DNA of 64,000 nucleotides from Pseudomonas sp. FP1742 (GTDB taxonomy: Bacteria > Pseudomonadota > Gammaproteobacteria > Pseudomonadales > Pseudomonadaceae): NCBI RefSeq assembly GCF_030687145.1, contig NZ_CP117460.1, positions 2,728,001 to 2,792,000 on the forward strand. The letters run 5' to 3'. Positions 32,754 to 40,836 of this stretch are shown one piece after another. Each line of letters begins with the position of its first letter. Within the stretch, counting starts at the first letter, position 1. Position numbers and translations under genes: made by a program. The notes beneath the pieces are model-generated. The model did not search any database, was not told where the DNA came from, and saw nothing but the letters and a program-made list of their open reading frames with translations.

Positions 32754-32830
32754 CTTCGCGGGCAAGCCCGCGCCCACATTTGATCTCCAGTGTTCACACG
32801 GTCAATGTGGGAGCGGGCTTGCTTGCGAAG
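32754..32830. repeat. REP pair, tail-to-tail orientation
   Basis: CTTCGCGGGCAAGCCCGC ... CCACATTTGA and TCAATGTGGGAGCGGGC...GCGAAG form the arms. It lies between the convergent vreR and hxcW ends and probably acts as a bidirectional terminator. Confidence 0.85.
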
Positions 32831-32853
32831 AACGATGACGCGGTCCGCCTGAT

Positions 32854-33462
32854 TCACTCCAAAGGCCCCATCACCTGCCGATACCGCTCAACCCCCTGAG
32901 GCGTCTGCCGCGTCAGGCTGATCTCGATCCCCAGCGGATTCTCCCGCCGGTTACCGCTCAGTTTCCTCCAGCCCTTGTCCACTTCCCACACCCGCAACGC
33001 GGCTTCGCTGACGTCATTGAGCACGGCCACTCCACCGGTGGGGGCCGGCAGCGGATACTGACTGCGCGATGGCGCCTGCGCCCGGTAGAGCGTGTCGCCC
33101 TTGAGCCACCAGCGCACTCGCTGCAACTCGCCATTCTGCTCAGGCGCGGCGCGGATCACGTCCAGGCGAAAGCCCTTGCCGTCGGTGCTGCGCACGGTCA
33201 GCGCAGGCGGGGCGCTGGGCGGTTCGTCATCTACGCCGGGCCTGGCCGGCTCGGACAGCTCGAGGCTGGCGCGCATGGCGACGTCGCGTTCCAGCTGGTT
33301 CAGCGCCCGCAGCAGGGCTTCGGTTTGCTCGGTGCTGGCCTGCAAATGCGTGTCGGCGCGGGTGACGCTGTCCAGGCCGTGCCAGGCAATCAGGCTGACC
33401 ACGGCCATCAGCATGATCGCCACCATCACTTCGATCAGGGTAAAACCTTGTTGGGTTTTCAT
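32854..33462 (-). CDS. hxcW: Type II secretion minor pseudopilin HxcW (GspJ)
   Basis: 202 aa from ATG 33462. Prepilin leader MKTQQG is cleaved before FTLIEVMVAIMLMAVVSLIA, with Glu at +5. The body matches GspJ (RVRWWLKGDTLYRAQAP, EAALRVWEVDKGWRK). It caps the pseudopilus with HxcX, U and V. The start overlaps the hxcU stop (ATGA). An ATG further upstream would place the leader about 30 residues in and lies inside hxcU. Confidence 0.92.
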   Translation of the reverse strand: MKTQQGFTLIEVMVAIMLMAVVSLIAWHGLDSVTRADTHLQASTEQTEALLRALNQLERDVAMRASLELSEPARPGVDDEPPSAPPALTVRSTDGKGFRLDVIRAAPEQNGELQRVRWWLKGDTLYRAQAPSRSQYPLPAPTGGVAVLNDVSEAALRVWEVDKGWRKLSGNRRENPLGIEISLTRQTPQGVERYRQVMGPLE

Positions 33463-33911
33463 TGAACGCTCACCTGGCCGGCCGCGTTGCGTTGCACGCT
33501 GATGCTGTTGAGCCCGTCCGACAGCTTCAGTTGCAAGGGCGGGTTGATCCACTCGGCGTTCAGCACGACTGTTTGCCTGGGCTCCACGCGCACCTCCATT
33601 CCCGGCGTCTGCCAGGGGCGAGGGCGCAATTGTGGGTCGTTGTCGAAATGGTCGAAGCCTTGGTCGCGGTCATTGCGGCGACTGAAATGAAAACCCTTGG
33701 CGTCGCCCTGCCAGGTGATCGGCCGCCCATCGGCGCGGGCCTCGGCCTGGGCCACTTGAAGCAGTTGAGCGACACGCTCGGCGTCCTTGCGCAGCAAGTG
33801 CAGCGGGTCCGGTTTGACGCTCAGGCTGATCGCCGCGCTGGCGATGCCGATGATCACCAGCACCACCATCAACTCGATCAGGGTAAAGCCCTGTTGTTTG
33901 AAGCCATTCAT
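33459..33911 (-). CDS. hxcU: Type II secretion minor pseudopilin HxcU (GspH)
   Basis: 150 aa. Leader MNGFKQQG then FTLIELMVVLVIIGIASAAI with Glu+5 and a membrane helix. The GspH pattern continues with KDAERVAQLLQVAQAEARADGRPITWQ and GFHFSRRNDRDQG. It forms a two-gene operon with hxcW and is divergent from hxcP with a 121-bp shared region. Confidence 0.92.
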   Translation of the reverse strand: MNGFKQQGFTLIELMVVLVIIGIASAAISLSVKPDPLHLLRKDAERVAQLLQVAQAEARADGRPITWQGDAKGFHFSRRNDRDQGFDHFDNDPQLRPRPWQTPGMEVRVEPRQTVVLNAEWINPPLQLKLSDGLNSISVQRNAAGQVSVQ

Positions 33912-33980
33912 CGACTGCGCGCTCCTTTGCGTCGGTTTTTATCCTGCACGGCAAAGATGATGGGTGTGTGAAATAAAAAC

Positions 33981-34000
33981 GTGAGAATTAAGCGGTAGGC
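33981..34000 (+). promoter_or_regulatory. Weaker copy of the Pdt-region motif between hxcU and hxcP
   Basis: GTGA, eight bases, then CGGTAG. It has the spacing and ends of the motif upstream of pdtA and phdA (GTGACA...TTCGGT), but the middle differs. It lies 33 bp before hxcP. It could be a VreI or PhoB element. Low confidence. Confidence 0.25.
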
Positions 34001-34032
34001 TCAGGGACAGGGACTAAAAGGAGATTCAGCCC

Positions 34033-34464
34033 ATGTCGTTCACCGATCGGTTTTCCCCGGCCCAGGGTGTCCAGGCCGTTGCCTTGCTGGCGACCCTGGC
34101 AGGCGTCGTCACCTGGTCATCGCTGTTGCTGACTTCCGCTGAGTCCCGAACGCCGGATGCAGCGCCGCAATTGATTGCCGAGCGCTCCAACAACCCGGCC
34201 TTGCAATGGTTTTCCAACCAGCCGGCACCGGTTGATATCAGGGTCGGTGGCGTGCTGGCGAGCCGCCGTGGCGCCGTGGCCATCCTCAGCCTCAACGATG
34301 GCCCGCCGCGCAGTTTTCTGGTGGGCGAGCGCGTGAGCCAAGGAGTGAAAGTCGTGGCCATCGAAGGCGACGCCGTGGTGATCGAGCGCGGCACTGAACA
34401 AACCCGGTTGGTGCTCGACAAACTGCCGGAGTCACCGTTCCTGCCCGTGTTGACTCAACCCTAG
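34033..34464 (+). CDS. hxcP: Type II secretion inner-membrane protein HxcP (GspC)
   Basis: 143 aa, ATG 34033 with AAAAGGAGA upstream. One N-terminal membrane helix (residues ~14-33) precedes a periplasmic HR domain (IRVGGVLASRRGAVAILSLNDGPPRSFLVGERV...VVAIEGDAVVIERG), which in GspC proteins contacts the secretin N0 domain. No PDZ domain is present; the protein is short, as for HxcP. It is a single gene flanked by divergent hxcU and convergent hxcV. Confidence 0.88.
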   Translation: MSFTDRFSPAQGVQAVALLATLAGVVTWSSLLLTSAESRTPDAAPQLIAERSNNPALQWFSNQPAPVDIRVGGVLASRRGAVAILSLNDGPPRSFLVGERVSQGVKVVAIEGDAVVIERGTEQTRLVLDKLPESPFLPVLTQP

Positions 34465-34479
34465 CCTAAGCGCGATCCA

Positions 34480-34569
34480 TGTGGGAGCGGGCTTGCTCGC
34501 GAAGACGGCGGCACCGTCAATATTGATGTCGCCTGACACACCGCTTTCGCGAGCAAGCCCGCTCCCACA
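34480..34569. repeat. REP pair
   Basis: TGTGGGAGCGGGCTTGCTCG at 34480 and the inverse arm ending CTCCCACA at 34569. It separates the convergent hxcP and hxcV genes. Confidence 0.9.
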
Positions 34570-34609
34570 GGGTCCGCACCGTCACTGACTGGCATTAACC
34601 TTGGCACCC

Positions 34610-34993
34610 TCACTTTTGCGTTATTGGCCGATTGAGCAAGGTATCGAGTCGGGCCAGTGGCGGCGCTTCGCGGCTGCGGTCGAAAACTTGCAGATCGACC
34701 CTCAGCAGGCGGCCGTTCTGCGCGTTGTCGATGGCCTGTTCGCAGCGCAACAGCAACCGTCCCTGATCGCATTCGATCGCTTTCGCTCCCAGCGGCAAAC
34801 GCCCCTCAAGGCGCAGTTCGGCCAGGCGACTCTGGGCCGCCAGCAGCGCGATGGACTTGTCGCGCAGCAGGCCGTTGCTCTGGGTCATCAACCCGGCCAC
34901 CCGCACCGCCGCGGACATGGCGACGGCGATGATCGCCAGCGCCACCAACACTTCAATCAAGGTGAAACCGGCTTCTCGGGGAGGGCTTCGCAT
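34610..34993 (-). CDS. hxcV: Type II secretion minor pseudopilin HxcV (GspI)
   Basis: 127 aa from ATG 34993, which gives the short leader MRSPPREAG before FTLIEVLVALAIIAVAMSAA (Glu+5). Body LMTQSNGLLRDKSIALLAAQSRLAELRLEG and IECDQGRLLLRCEQ fit GspI. Upstream in-frame ATGs (35080, 35089) would give a leader of about 40 residues. They cannot be excluded, because AAGAAG precedes 35089 while 34993 has a poor ribosome site. It is divergent from hxcT. Confidence 0.88.
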   Translation of the reverse strand: MRSPPREAGFTLIEVLVALAIIAVAMSAAVRVAGLMTQSNGLLRDKSIALLAAQSRLAELRLEGRLPLGAKAIECDQGRLLLRCEQAIDNAQNGRLLRVDLQVFDRSREAPPLARLDTLLNRPITQK

Positions 34994-35140
34994 CAGGCGC
35001 TCGGGCAGTCTGGACAGCTCTTGACGGTAGCGTCCGGGCTTGACGGCTTGACGACCAAAACTCCCGAGGATTTTCAACATCACTGACATATCTTCTTGCA
35101 ACACTGCGCGTCGAATCGAATCAAGCCAGGGAATGTCGAG

Positions 35141-35599
35141 ATGGATATCGCGCGCTGCAAGTTGCTGGATCACAAGCCCCGCCTGCCTCGTGGGCAGCAG
35201 GGTTTTACCCTGATCGAAATCATGGTGGTGGTAGTGATTCTCGGGATTCTGGCGGCGATGGTGGTGCCCAAGGTGCTGGACCGCCCGGACCAGGCCCGGG
35301 CCACGGCCGCCAGACAGGACATTGGCGGCCTGATGCAAGCCTTGAAGCTGTATCGCCTGGACCACGGCACCTATCCGAGCATGACCCAGGGCTTGAAAGT
35401 GCTGGTCGAACGCCCGGCGGACGCCAAGAACAGCAACTGGCGCTCCTATCTGGAACGCCTGCCCAATGACCCATGGGGCCGTCCCTACAACTATTTGAAT
35501 CCGGGCGCTAACGGCGAAGTCGATATCTTCTCCCTCGGTGCCGACGGCCAGCCTGATGGCGAGGGCGTGAATGCCGATATCGGCTCCTGGCAGTTGTAA
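35141..35599 (+). CDS. hxcT: Type II secretion major pseudopilin HxcT (GspG)
   Basis: 152 aa from ATG 35141 (AGGGAA upstream). A long leader (21 residues ending GQQG) precedes FTLIEIMVVVVILGILAAMVVP with Glu+5. The GspG family body follows: ARQDIGGLMQALKLYRLDHGTYPS, LERLPNDPWGRPYNYLNPG, and the C-terminal calcium-site region IFSLGADGQPDGEGVNADIGSW. It is the main pseudopilus subunit and first gene of the hxcT-X-Y-Z-Q run. Confidence 0.94.
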   Translation: MDIARCKLLDHKPRLPRGQQGFTLIEIMVVVVILGILAAMVVPKVLDRPDQARATAARQDIGGLMQALKLYRLDHGTYPSMTQGLKVLVERPADAKNSNWRSYLERLPNDPWGRPYNYLNPGANGEVDIFSLGADGQPDGEGVNADIGSWQL

Positions 35600-35607
35600 G
35601 CGCGCTC

Positions 35608-36594
35608 ATGAAAGCCTATTCGCTGGCAGTGGCGAAGCAGCGCGGCATGGCGATCATCAGTGCCTTGCTGATCGCGGCGGTGGTGGCGGTGATTGCCGGG
35701 GGCATGCTCACCCGGCAAACGGTGTTTACCCGCAGCCTTGAAGCCGAACAGTCGCGGGTGCAGGGCGCCTGGGTACTGCACGGCGGTATCGAGATCAGTC
35801 GGCATCTGCTGTGGGATGCGCGCCGACGTGACCCGTTGACCCGTCTCGATCAGCCGTGGGCGCAGCCCTTGGTGCTGGCGCGTAATGACGGTCGTGACTT
35901 GCCATTCGAAGGCCGGCTGGAAGACGAGCAGGGCAAATTCAATCTGCGCAACCTGGTCGCCAATGAACGGATCGACGAGGAACAACTGGTGAATTTCCAG
36001 CGCCTGTGCCAGTTGATCGGGGTCAATGGGGCTCTGAGCCAACGCATCAGCCAGCGGGTGATCGCCTCCTATCCACGCCTGTTGAACCCTGAACGGGCGG
36101 ACAAAACACCGCCCGAGAGCGGCTTCGACAGCGGCCGCGATACCTCGCCGAATGCCGTACGCAAACCTCAATTGCCCACCCGCCCGATGCTGCGCAGCCT
36201 CGACGATTTGCGCAGTGTCGAAGGCATGAATGACGCGCTGCTGGCGCAAATCTCTCCTTACCTGACCATCCTCCCGGCCAATACTTGGCTCAACGGCAAC
36301 ACCGCCAGCGCACCGGTGCTGGCCGCTTATGTGCCGGGGCTGTCGGTCGAGCGCGCTCAGGCGCTGATCGCCGAGCGTGACAGTGGCCAGTGGTTCATCA
36401 ATCGCGGGGATTTCGTCAACCGGCTGCGCATGCCCCACCTTGAGCTGGTGACCATCAAGGTCGGCATCACCAGCGACTGGTTTCGCTTGAGGGGCAAGGC
36501 TCGTAGCGATCAGCGTCGGGTCAGTCTCGAGGCCTTGTTGCACCGCAGCGAAGACCGCTTACCCGAGGTGATCTGGTCACGGGTGGGCGTATGA
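35608..36594 (+). CDS. hxcX: Type II secretion minor pseudopilin HxcX (GspK)
   Basis: 328 aa. Leader MKAYSLAVAKQRG then MAIISALLIAAVVAVIAGGM. The position-5 Glu is missing, as is usual for GspK tip subunits. A large helical insert domain carries LRSLDDLRSVEGMNDALLAQISPYLTILP (helix-hairpin-helix-like GspK domain), with a second ERAQALIAERDSGQ region. It sits at the pseudopilus tip. hxcY starts within its stop (ATGA). Confidence 0.92.
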   Translation: MKAYSLAVAKQRGMAIISALLIAAVVAVIAGGMLTRQTVFTRSLEAEQSRVQGAWVLHGGIEISRHLLWDARRRDPLTRLDQPWAQPLVLARNDGRDLPFEGRLEDEQGKFNLRNLVANERIDEEQLVNFQRLCQLIGVNGALSQRISQRVIASYPRLLNPERADKTPPESGFDSGRDTSPNAVRKPQLPTRPMLRSLDDLRSVEGMNDALLAQISPYLTILPANTWLNGNTASAPVLAAYVPGLSVERAQALIAERDSGQWFINRGDFVNRLRMPHLELVTIKVGITSDWFRLRGKARSDQRRVSLEALLHRSEDRLPEVIWSRVGV

Positions 36595-37766
36595 AGCAAT
36601 TGCGCATCGCCTTGCCGCCATTGGCCGGCCTGACCCTCGACAGCCCGCTGGAGTTCGCCTGGCTGGACCGGCAGGGGCAGGTGACTGGCGAGGGCCGAAG
36701 CACTTTGCTGCAATTGGGCCAGGGCGGAAAAGCCCCGGCGATCGCGTTTTTTCTGCATCCCCAGGACAGCCTGTTGGCGAGTATCGACTTACCGCTCTTG
36801 CCGGCCAGTAAAACCACAGCGGCGGTGCAGTGCGCGGCACAGGCGCTGATTCTCGGGGCCAGCGAGCGGATGCACATCGCTCACAGCCCACGGGACGAGC
36901 AGGGGCGCGTGCACATCGCGTGGTTGCCCCGCGAATGGCTGAGCCAGTTCGGTCAGCTATTGCGGATGGCACGATTGACCCTGCGTGGTTTGTATCCAGG
37001 GGCGTATTGCTTGCCGGTTGCAAACGGCCCGGTGGCCTGCATTCGGGACGGGCATCTGTGGGTGCGCCACAGCCTTCAGCACGCCGTGGTGCATCCGGCG
37101 GTGGATGAGGCGTTGAACGATCTGTTGCTGGAGGCCGGCGCCAGCGTGCATTGGATCGGTGAAGCGCCGTCGGAGGCCACCGTCACACGCTTACCCGCCG
37201 AACAACGCTGGAGCGGTGCCTTGCCCGGCTGGGGTTTGCATGGCGGGATTCAACAACGCAGTGCCGGGCAACCGGGCTGGGGCAGGGCAGCGGCCTTTGG
37301 CGCGATGGCCGTGGCGGTCTGGACCGTGGGGCTGAACCTGTACGCCGCCCGCGAAGCGAACCAGGGCCAGCGACTCAAGGCGCACATGAGTCAGCGAGTG
37401 AAACAGGCCTTCCCTGAACTGCCGGTGATCCTTAATCCGCTGCAACAGGCGCGTCAGCAATTGGCCGCCCGCCAGAGCGGTGCCGCGATTGACCCCACTC
37501 AGCGTTTCGCCAGCCTGGTGCTGCAGGCCGGCAGCGGCATGCCCTTCATCGCTGGCAGCGTGCAACAAATGGTGTTTGAAAACGGCGAGTTGCAACTGAG
37601 CTTGCTGAGCGATGCGCGCAAAACCGGCAGCGACAAGCAGTGGCAAACCGCGCTGACCCAGGCCGGCATTGCCATCGACGCCACCGATGACGGCTGGACC
37701 TTGCGTCCGGCCTCCGAACCTGCGGCCAGCCATGCAGACAACGCCGGCGGGGCTGACGATGAGTAA
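36591..37766 (+). CDS. hxcY: Type II secretion assembly protein HxcY (GspL)
   Basis: 391 aa. The cytosolic actin-like N-terminal domain (residues ~1-235) should bind ATPase HxcR. One membrane helix lies near residues 236-256 (AAFGAMAVAVWTVGLNLY). The periplasmic ferredoxin-like end includes RQQLAARQSGAAIDPTQRFASLVLQAG. It overlaps hxcX and hxcZ, indicating coupled translation of the platform subunits. Confidence 0.9.
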   Translation: MKQLRIALPPLAGLTLDSPLEFAWLDRQGQVTGEGRSTLLQLGQGGKAPAIAFFLHPQDSLLASIDLPLLPASKTTAAVQCAAQALILGASERMHIAHSPRDEQGRVHIAWLPREWLSQFGQLLRMARLTLRGLYPGAYCLPVANGPVACIRDGHLWVRHSLQHAVVHPAVDEALNDLLLEAGASVHWIGEAPSEATVTRLPAEQRWSGALPGWGLHGGIQQRSAGQPGWGRAAAFGAMAVAVWTVGLNLYAAREANQGQRLKAHMSQRVKQAFPELPVILNPLQQARQQLAARQSGAAIDPTQRFASLVLQAGSGMPFIAGSVQQMVFENGELQLSLLSDARKTGSDKQWQTALTQAGIAIDATDDGWTLRPASEPAASHADNAGGADDE

Positions 37767-38316
37767 ATATTCTCTGGAGGTTCACCACGCCCGCTGGCAG
37801 CACTTCAACGGGCGCGCCCGTGCGATCTGGCAAGGCCTGGCCTTGCGTGAGAAGCGCATGGTCGTGGGCATGGCGCTGGTGCTCACCGGTCTGTTGACCT
37901 GGCTGCTGCTGATTCAGCCACCGCTGAAAAAAATCGATTACTGGCAGGCCGAGACGCCGAAGCTGCGCTCCCAGGCCGAAGCGCTGGAGGTGTTGCTGCG
38001 TGAAGTGGCGCGGCCTCCCTCTGCACAGGGCCTCGAACAAGCCCTGCGCCAGAGTCTTGAAGCGGGCGGCCTGGCCGGGCATTACCAATTGCAGGTGCCG
38101 GACACCACAACACCCCAAGCCTGGCGCTTGACGTTCGATACGGCCCCGGCAGACGCCGTGGTCGGCTGGCTGCTGGGCAACCCCCGGCAATTTTCCCTTG
38201 AGGTGGTCGAGGTTCGTTTGCAGCGTGCAGGCGAACCTCTGCCCGATGACACGGCAGGCACTCTGTCTGGAACCGTTCGCATGGATCAGGCGCTTGGCGC
38301 TAAGGAAGCTTCATGA
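37759..38316 (+). CDS. hxcZ: Type II secretion assembly protein HxcZ (GspM)
   Basis: 185 aa from ATG 37759, 8 bp inside hxcY. A short cytosolic part (WQGLALREKRMVVGM) precedes one membrane helix (residues ~36-56, ALVLTGLLTWLLLIQPP) and a periplasmic coiled segment plus domain. This is the GspM layout. It partners HxcY in the inner-membrane platform. An in-frame upstream start at 37669 would overlap hxcY deeply and is less likely. Confidence 0.9.
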   Translation: MSKYSLEVHHARWQHFNGRARAIWQGLALREKRMVVGMALVLTGLLTWLLLIQPPLKKIDYWQAETPKLRSQAEALEVLLREVARPPSAQGLEQALRQSLEAGGLAGHYQLQVPDTTTPQAWRLTFDTAPADAVVGWLLGNPRQFSLEVVEVRLQRAGEPLPDDTAGTLSGTVRMDQALGAKEAS

Positions 38317-40694
38317 AGTGGTCAGGTTCTCTGTATGCGCGTCAGTGCCGCATGGCCGCGCCGTTTTTATTGCTGGCACTGAGCGCGTGCAGCAACACCG
38401 CCACGACGCAACAGCCACCGTTGCTGGTGGACAGCGAATTGGGCCGCCCATTGGCCGACACTCACCGTACCGGCGATGCGTTGGCCGATCGGCAAAGAGC
38501 CCAGGCGCAGTTGAAGCAGCCGTCGGGCGTGCAACACAAAATCAGCAGCCCCGGCCGCGGCAATGCGCTATCGGCCGACAGCGCGCCATCGGGCAATCCA
38601 CTGGGCAACCAACCGGTGACGCTGAACTTTGTCGACGTCGATATCCCGGCGGTGGTGCGTGCGCTGTCACGGTCCACCGGTCGCCAGTTTCTGGTCGATC
38701 CACGGGTCAAGGGCAACCTGACGCTGGTGTCCGAAGGTCAGGTGCCGGCGCATCAGGCTTATGACATGTTGCTGGCAACCCTGCGCATGCAGGGCTTCAG
38801 CGTGGTCGATGTCGGCGGGGTTTCCCAAGTGGTGCCGGAGGCTGACGCCAAGTTGCTCGGCGGGCCGATTTACAGCGCCGACAAACCGGCCGGCAACGGC
38901 ATGCTGACCCGCACCTTTCGCCTGCAATACGAAAACGCGGTGAACCTGATCCCGGTGCTGCGCCCGATCGTGTCGCCGAACAACCCGATCAACGCCTACC
39001 CCGGCAACAACACCATCGTCGTCACCGATTACGCCGAAAACCTGTCGCGGGTGGCGCAAATCATCCAGGGCATCGACACCCCAAGCGCCATCGACACCGA
39101 CGTGGTGCAGGTGCAGAACGGTATCGCGGTGGACATCGCCGGCATGGTGTCGGACTTGCTGGAGGCGCCGGGCAACGATCCGACGCAGAAGATCTCGGTG
39201 ATCGGCGACCCGCGTTCCAACTCGATCATCATCCGTGCCGGCAGCCCGGAGCGCACCGAGCTGGCACGTAACCTGATCTACAAACTCGACAACGCCCAGA
39301 GCAACCCCAGCAACCTGCACGTGGTGTACCTGCGCAACGCCCAGGCCGGGAAACTGGCCCAGGCCCTGCGCGGCCTGCTCACCGGGGAAAGCGACAGCGG
39401 CGGCAGCGACGGCGCGCGTTCGGTGCTCAGCGCGATGGGCAGCAACACCAGCGGTGGCCAGAACGGGGCGAGTGGCAGCCAGAGCAGCAGCGGCTCGCAA
39501 ACTTCTACATCAACCAGCGGCACCACGGCTGGCAGTAGTTATGGGCAGGGCACCAGCGCTTCCGGCAGCCAGACAGGCCAGCAGAGTGAACAGAACGTCG
39601 CCTTCAGCGCCGGCGGCGTGACCATTCAGGCCGATGGCACCACCAACACCCTGCTGATTTCCGCGCCGGAACCGGTGTACCGCAACCTGCGCGAAGTCAT
39701 CGACATGCTCGACCAGCGCCGTGCGCAAGTGGTGATCGAAAGCCTGATTGTCGAAGTCGGCGAGGACGACGCCAGCGAATTCGGCGTGCAATGGCAGACC
39801 GGTAATCTGGGTGGCAACGGCGTGATCGGCGGGGCCAACCTCGGCGGTTCGGGGCTCAACCTGAATGGCAAGACCAGTATCGACGTGTTGCCTGCGGGCC
39901 TGAACCTGGGCCTGGTCAACGGCACGGTGGACGTTCCCGGCATCGGCAAGATCCTCGACCTCAAAGTGCTCGCCCGCGCCTTGAAGAGCAAGGGCGGCAC
40001 CAACGTGTTGTCGACTCCGAATTTGCTGACCCTGGACAACGAAGCGGCGAGTATTTTCGTCGGCCAGACCATTCCTTTCGTCAGCGGCAGCTATGTCACC
40101 GGCGGCGGAGGCACCAGCAACAACCCGTTCCAGACCGTGACCCGTGAAGAGGTCGGGTTGAAGCTCAATGTGCGGCCGCAGATTTCCGAAGGCGGTACGG
40201 TCAAGCTCGACATCTATCAGGAAGTCAGCAGCATTGACGAACGCGCGTCCAACAGTGTGACCGCCGCCGGGATCGTCACCAACAAACGCGCGATCGACAC
40301 CAGCATCCTGCTCGATGACGGGCAGATCATGGTGCTCGGTGGCTTGCTGCAGGACGGCTACAGCCAAAGCAACGACGCGGTGCCGTGGTTGTCGACGATT
40401 CCCGGGATCGGCGCGCTGTTTCGCAATGAACGCCGGACGATCACCAAGACCAACCTGATGGTGTTCCTGCGCCCGTACATCATTCGCGACAGCGCGGCGG
40501 GGCGCAGCATCACCCTCAACCGCTACGACTTCATGCGCCGCGCCCAGGGCGGGCTGCAACCGGAACGCAGCTGGGCCATGCCGGACATGCAGGCACCGCA
40601 ACTGCCGACGGCGGCCCAGGGTGTGCCGATGTCGAATACGCAGCCACGGGCGACCATTCGCGCGGTGCCGGTTGAAGCGAGTACGCATCAGTGA
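38313..40694 (+). CDS. hxcQ: Type II secretion secretin HxcQ (GspD), lipoprotein type
   Basis: 793 aa. The N-terminus ends in lipobox LSAC with Cys26, so the secretin is itself lipidated. HxcQ of P. aeruginosa is the known self-piloting liposecretin, explaining the lack of a GspS pilotin. N0 (TLNFVDVDIPAVVRALSRSTGRQFLVDP) and N1-N3 domains follow. A 70-residue Ser/Gly/Thr-rich loop interrupts N3 (~358-427). The C-terminal secretin barrel (NVLSTPNLLTLDNEAASIFVGQ...VGLKLNVRPQISEGGTVKLDI) ends near 735 with a tail that lacks an obvious S-domain. ATGA overlap with hxcZ. Confidence 0.95.
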   Translation: MKWSGSLYARQCRMAAPFLLLALSACSNTATTQQPPLLVDSELGRPLADTHRTGDALADRQRAQAQLKQPSGVQHKISSPGRGNALSADSAPSGNPLGNQPVTLNFVDVDIPAVVRALSRSTGRQFLVDPRVKGNLTLVSEGQVPAHQAYDMLLATLRMQGFSVVDVGGVSQVVPEADAKLLGGPIYSADKPAGNGMLTRTFRLQYENAVNLIPVLRPIVSPNNPINAYPGNNTIVVTDYAENLSRVAQIIQGIDTPSAIDTDVVQVQNGIAVDIAGMVSDLLEAPGNDPTQKISVIGDPRSNSIIIRAGSPERTELARNLIYKLDNAQSNPSNLHVVYLRNAQAGKLAQALRGLLTGESDSGGSDGARSVLSAMGSNTSGGQNGASGSQSSSGSQTSTSTSGTTAGSSYGQGTSASGSQTGQQSEQNVAFSAGGVTIQADGTTNTLLISAPEPVYRNLREVIDMLDQRRAQVVIESLIVEVGEDDASEFGVQWQTGNLGGNGVIGGANLGGSGLNLNGKTSIDVLPAGLNLGLVNGTVDVPGIGKILDLKVLARALKSKGGTNVLSTPNLLTLDNEAASIFVGQTIPFVSGSYVTGGGGTSNNPFQTVTREEVGLKLNVRPQISEGGTVKLDIYQEVSSIDERASNSVTAAGIVTNKRAIDTSILLDDGQIMVLGGLLQDGYSQSNDAVPWLSTIPGIGALFRNERRTITKTNLMVFLRPYIIRDSAAGRSITLNRYDFMRRAQGGLQPERSWAMPDMQAPQLPTAAQGVPMSNTQPRATIRAVPVEASTHQ

Positions 40695-40711
40695 CCAGCA
40701 CACCATTCCCC

Positions 40712-40800
40712 TGTGGGAGCGGGCTTGCTCGCGAAGGCGTCAGCACATTCAGCAGGGTGGTGACTGACACACCGCTTTCGCGAGCAAGCCCGCTCCCACA
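40712..40800. repeat. REP pair with extended arms
   Basis: CCCCTGTGGGAGCGGGCTTG at about 40708 and the inverse ending CTCCCACAGGGG at about 40804. It lies in the hxcQ-hxcR gap, within an otherwise co-directional run, and may reduce read-through or stabilise the upstream mRNA. Confidence 0.88.
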
Positions 40801-40836
40801 GGGGATCTTCAGCGTGTTGCAGATAAGGGGATTGTC

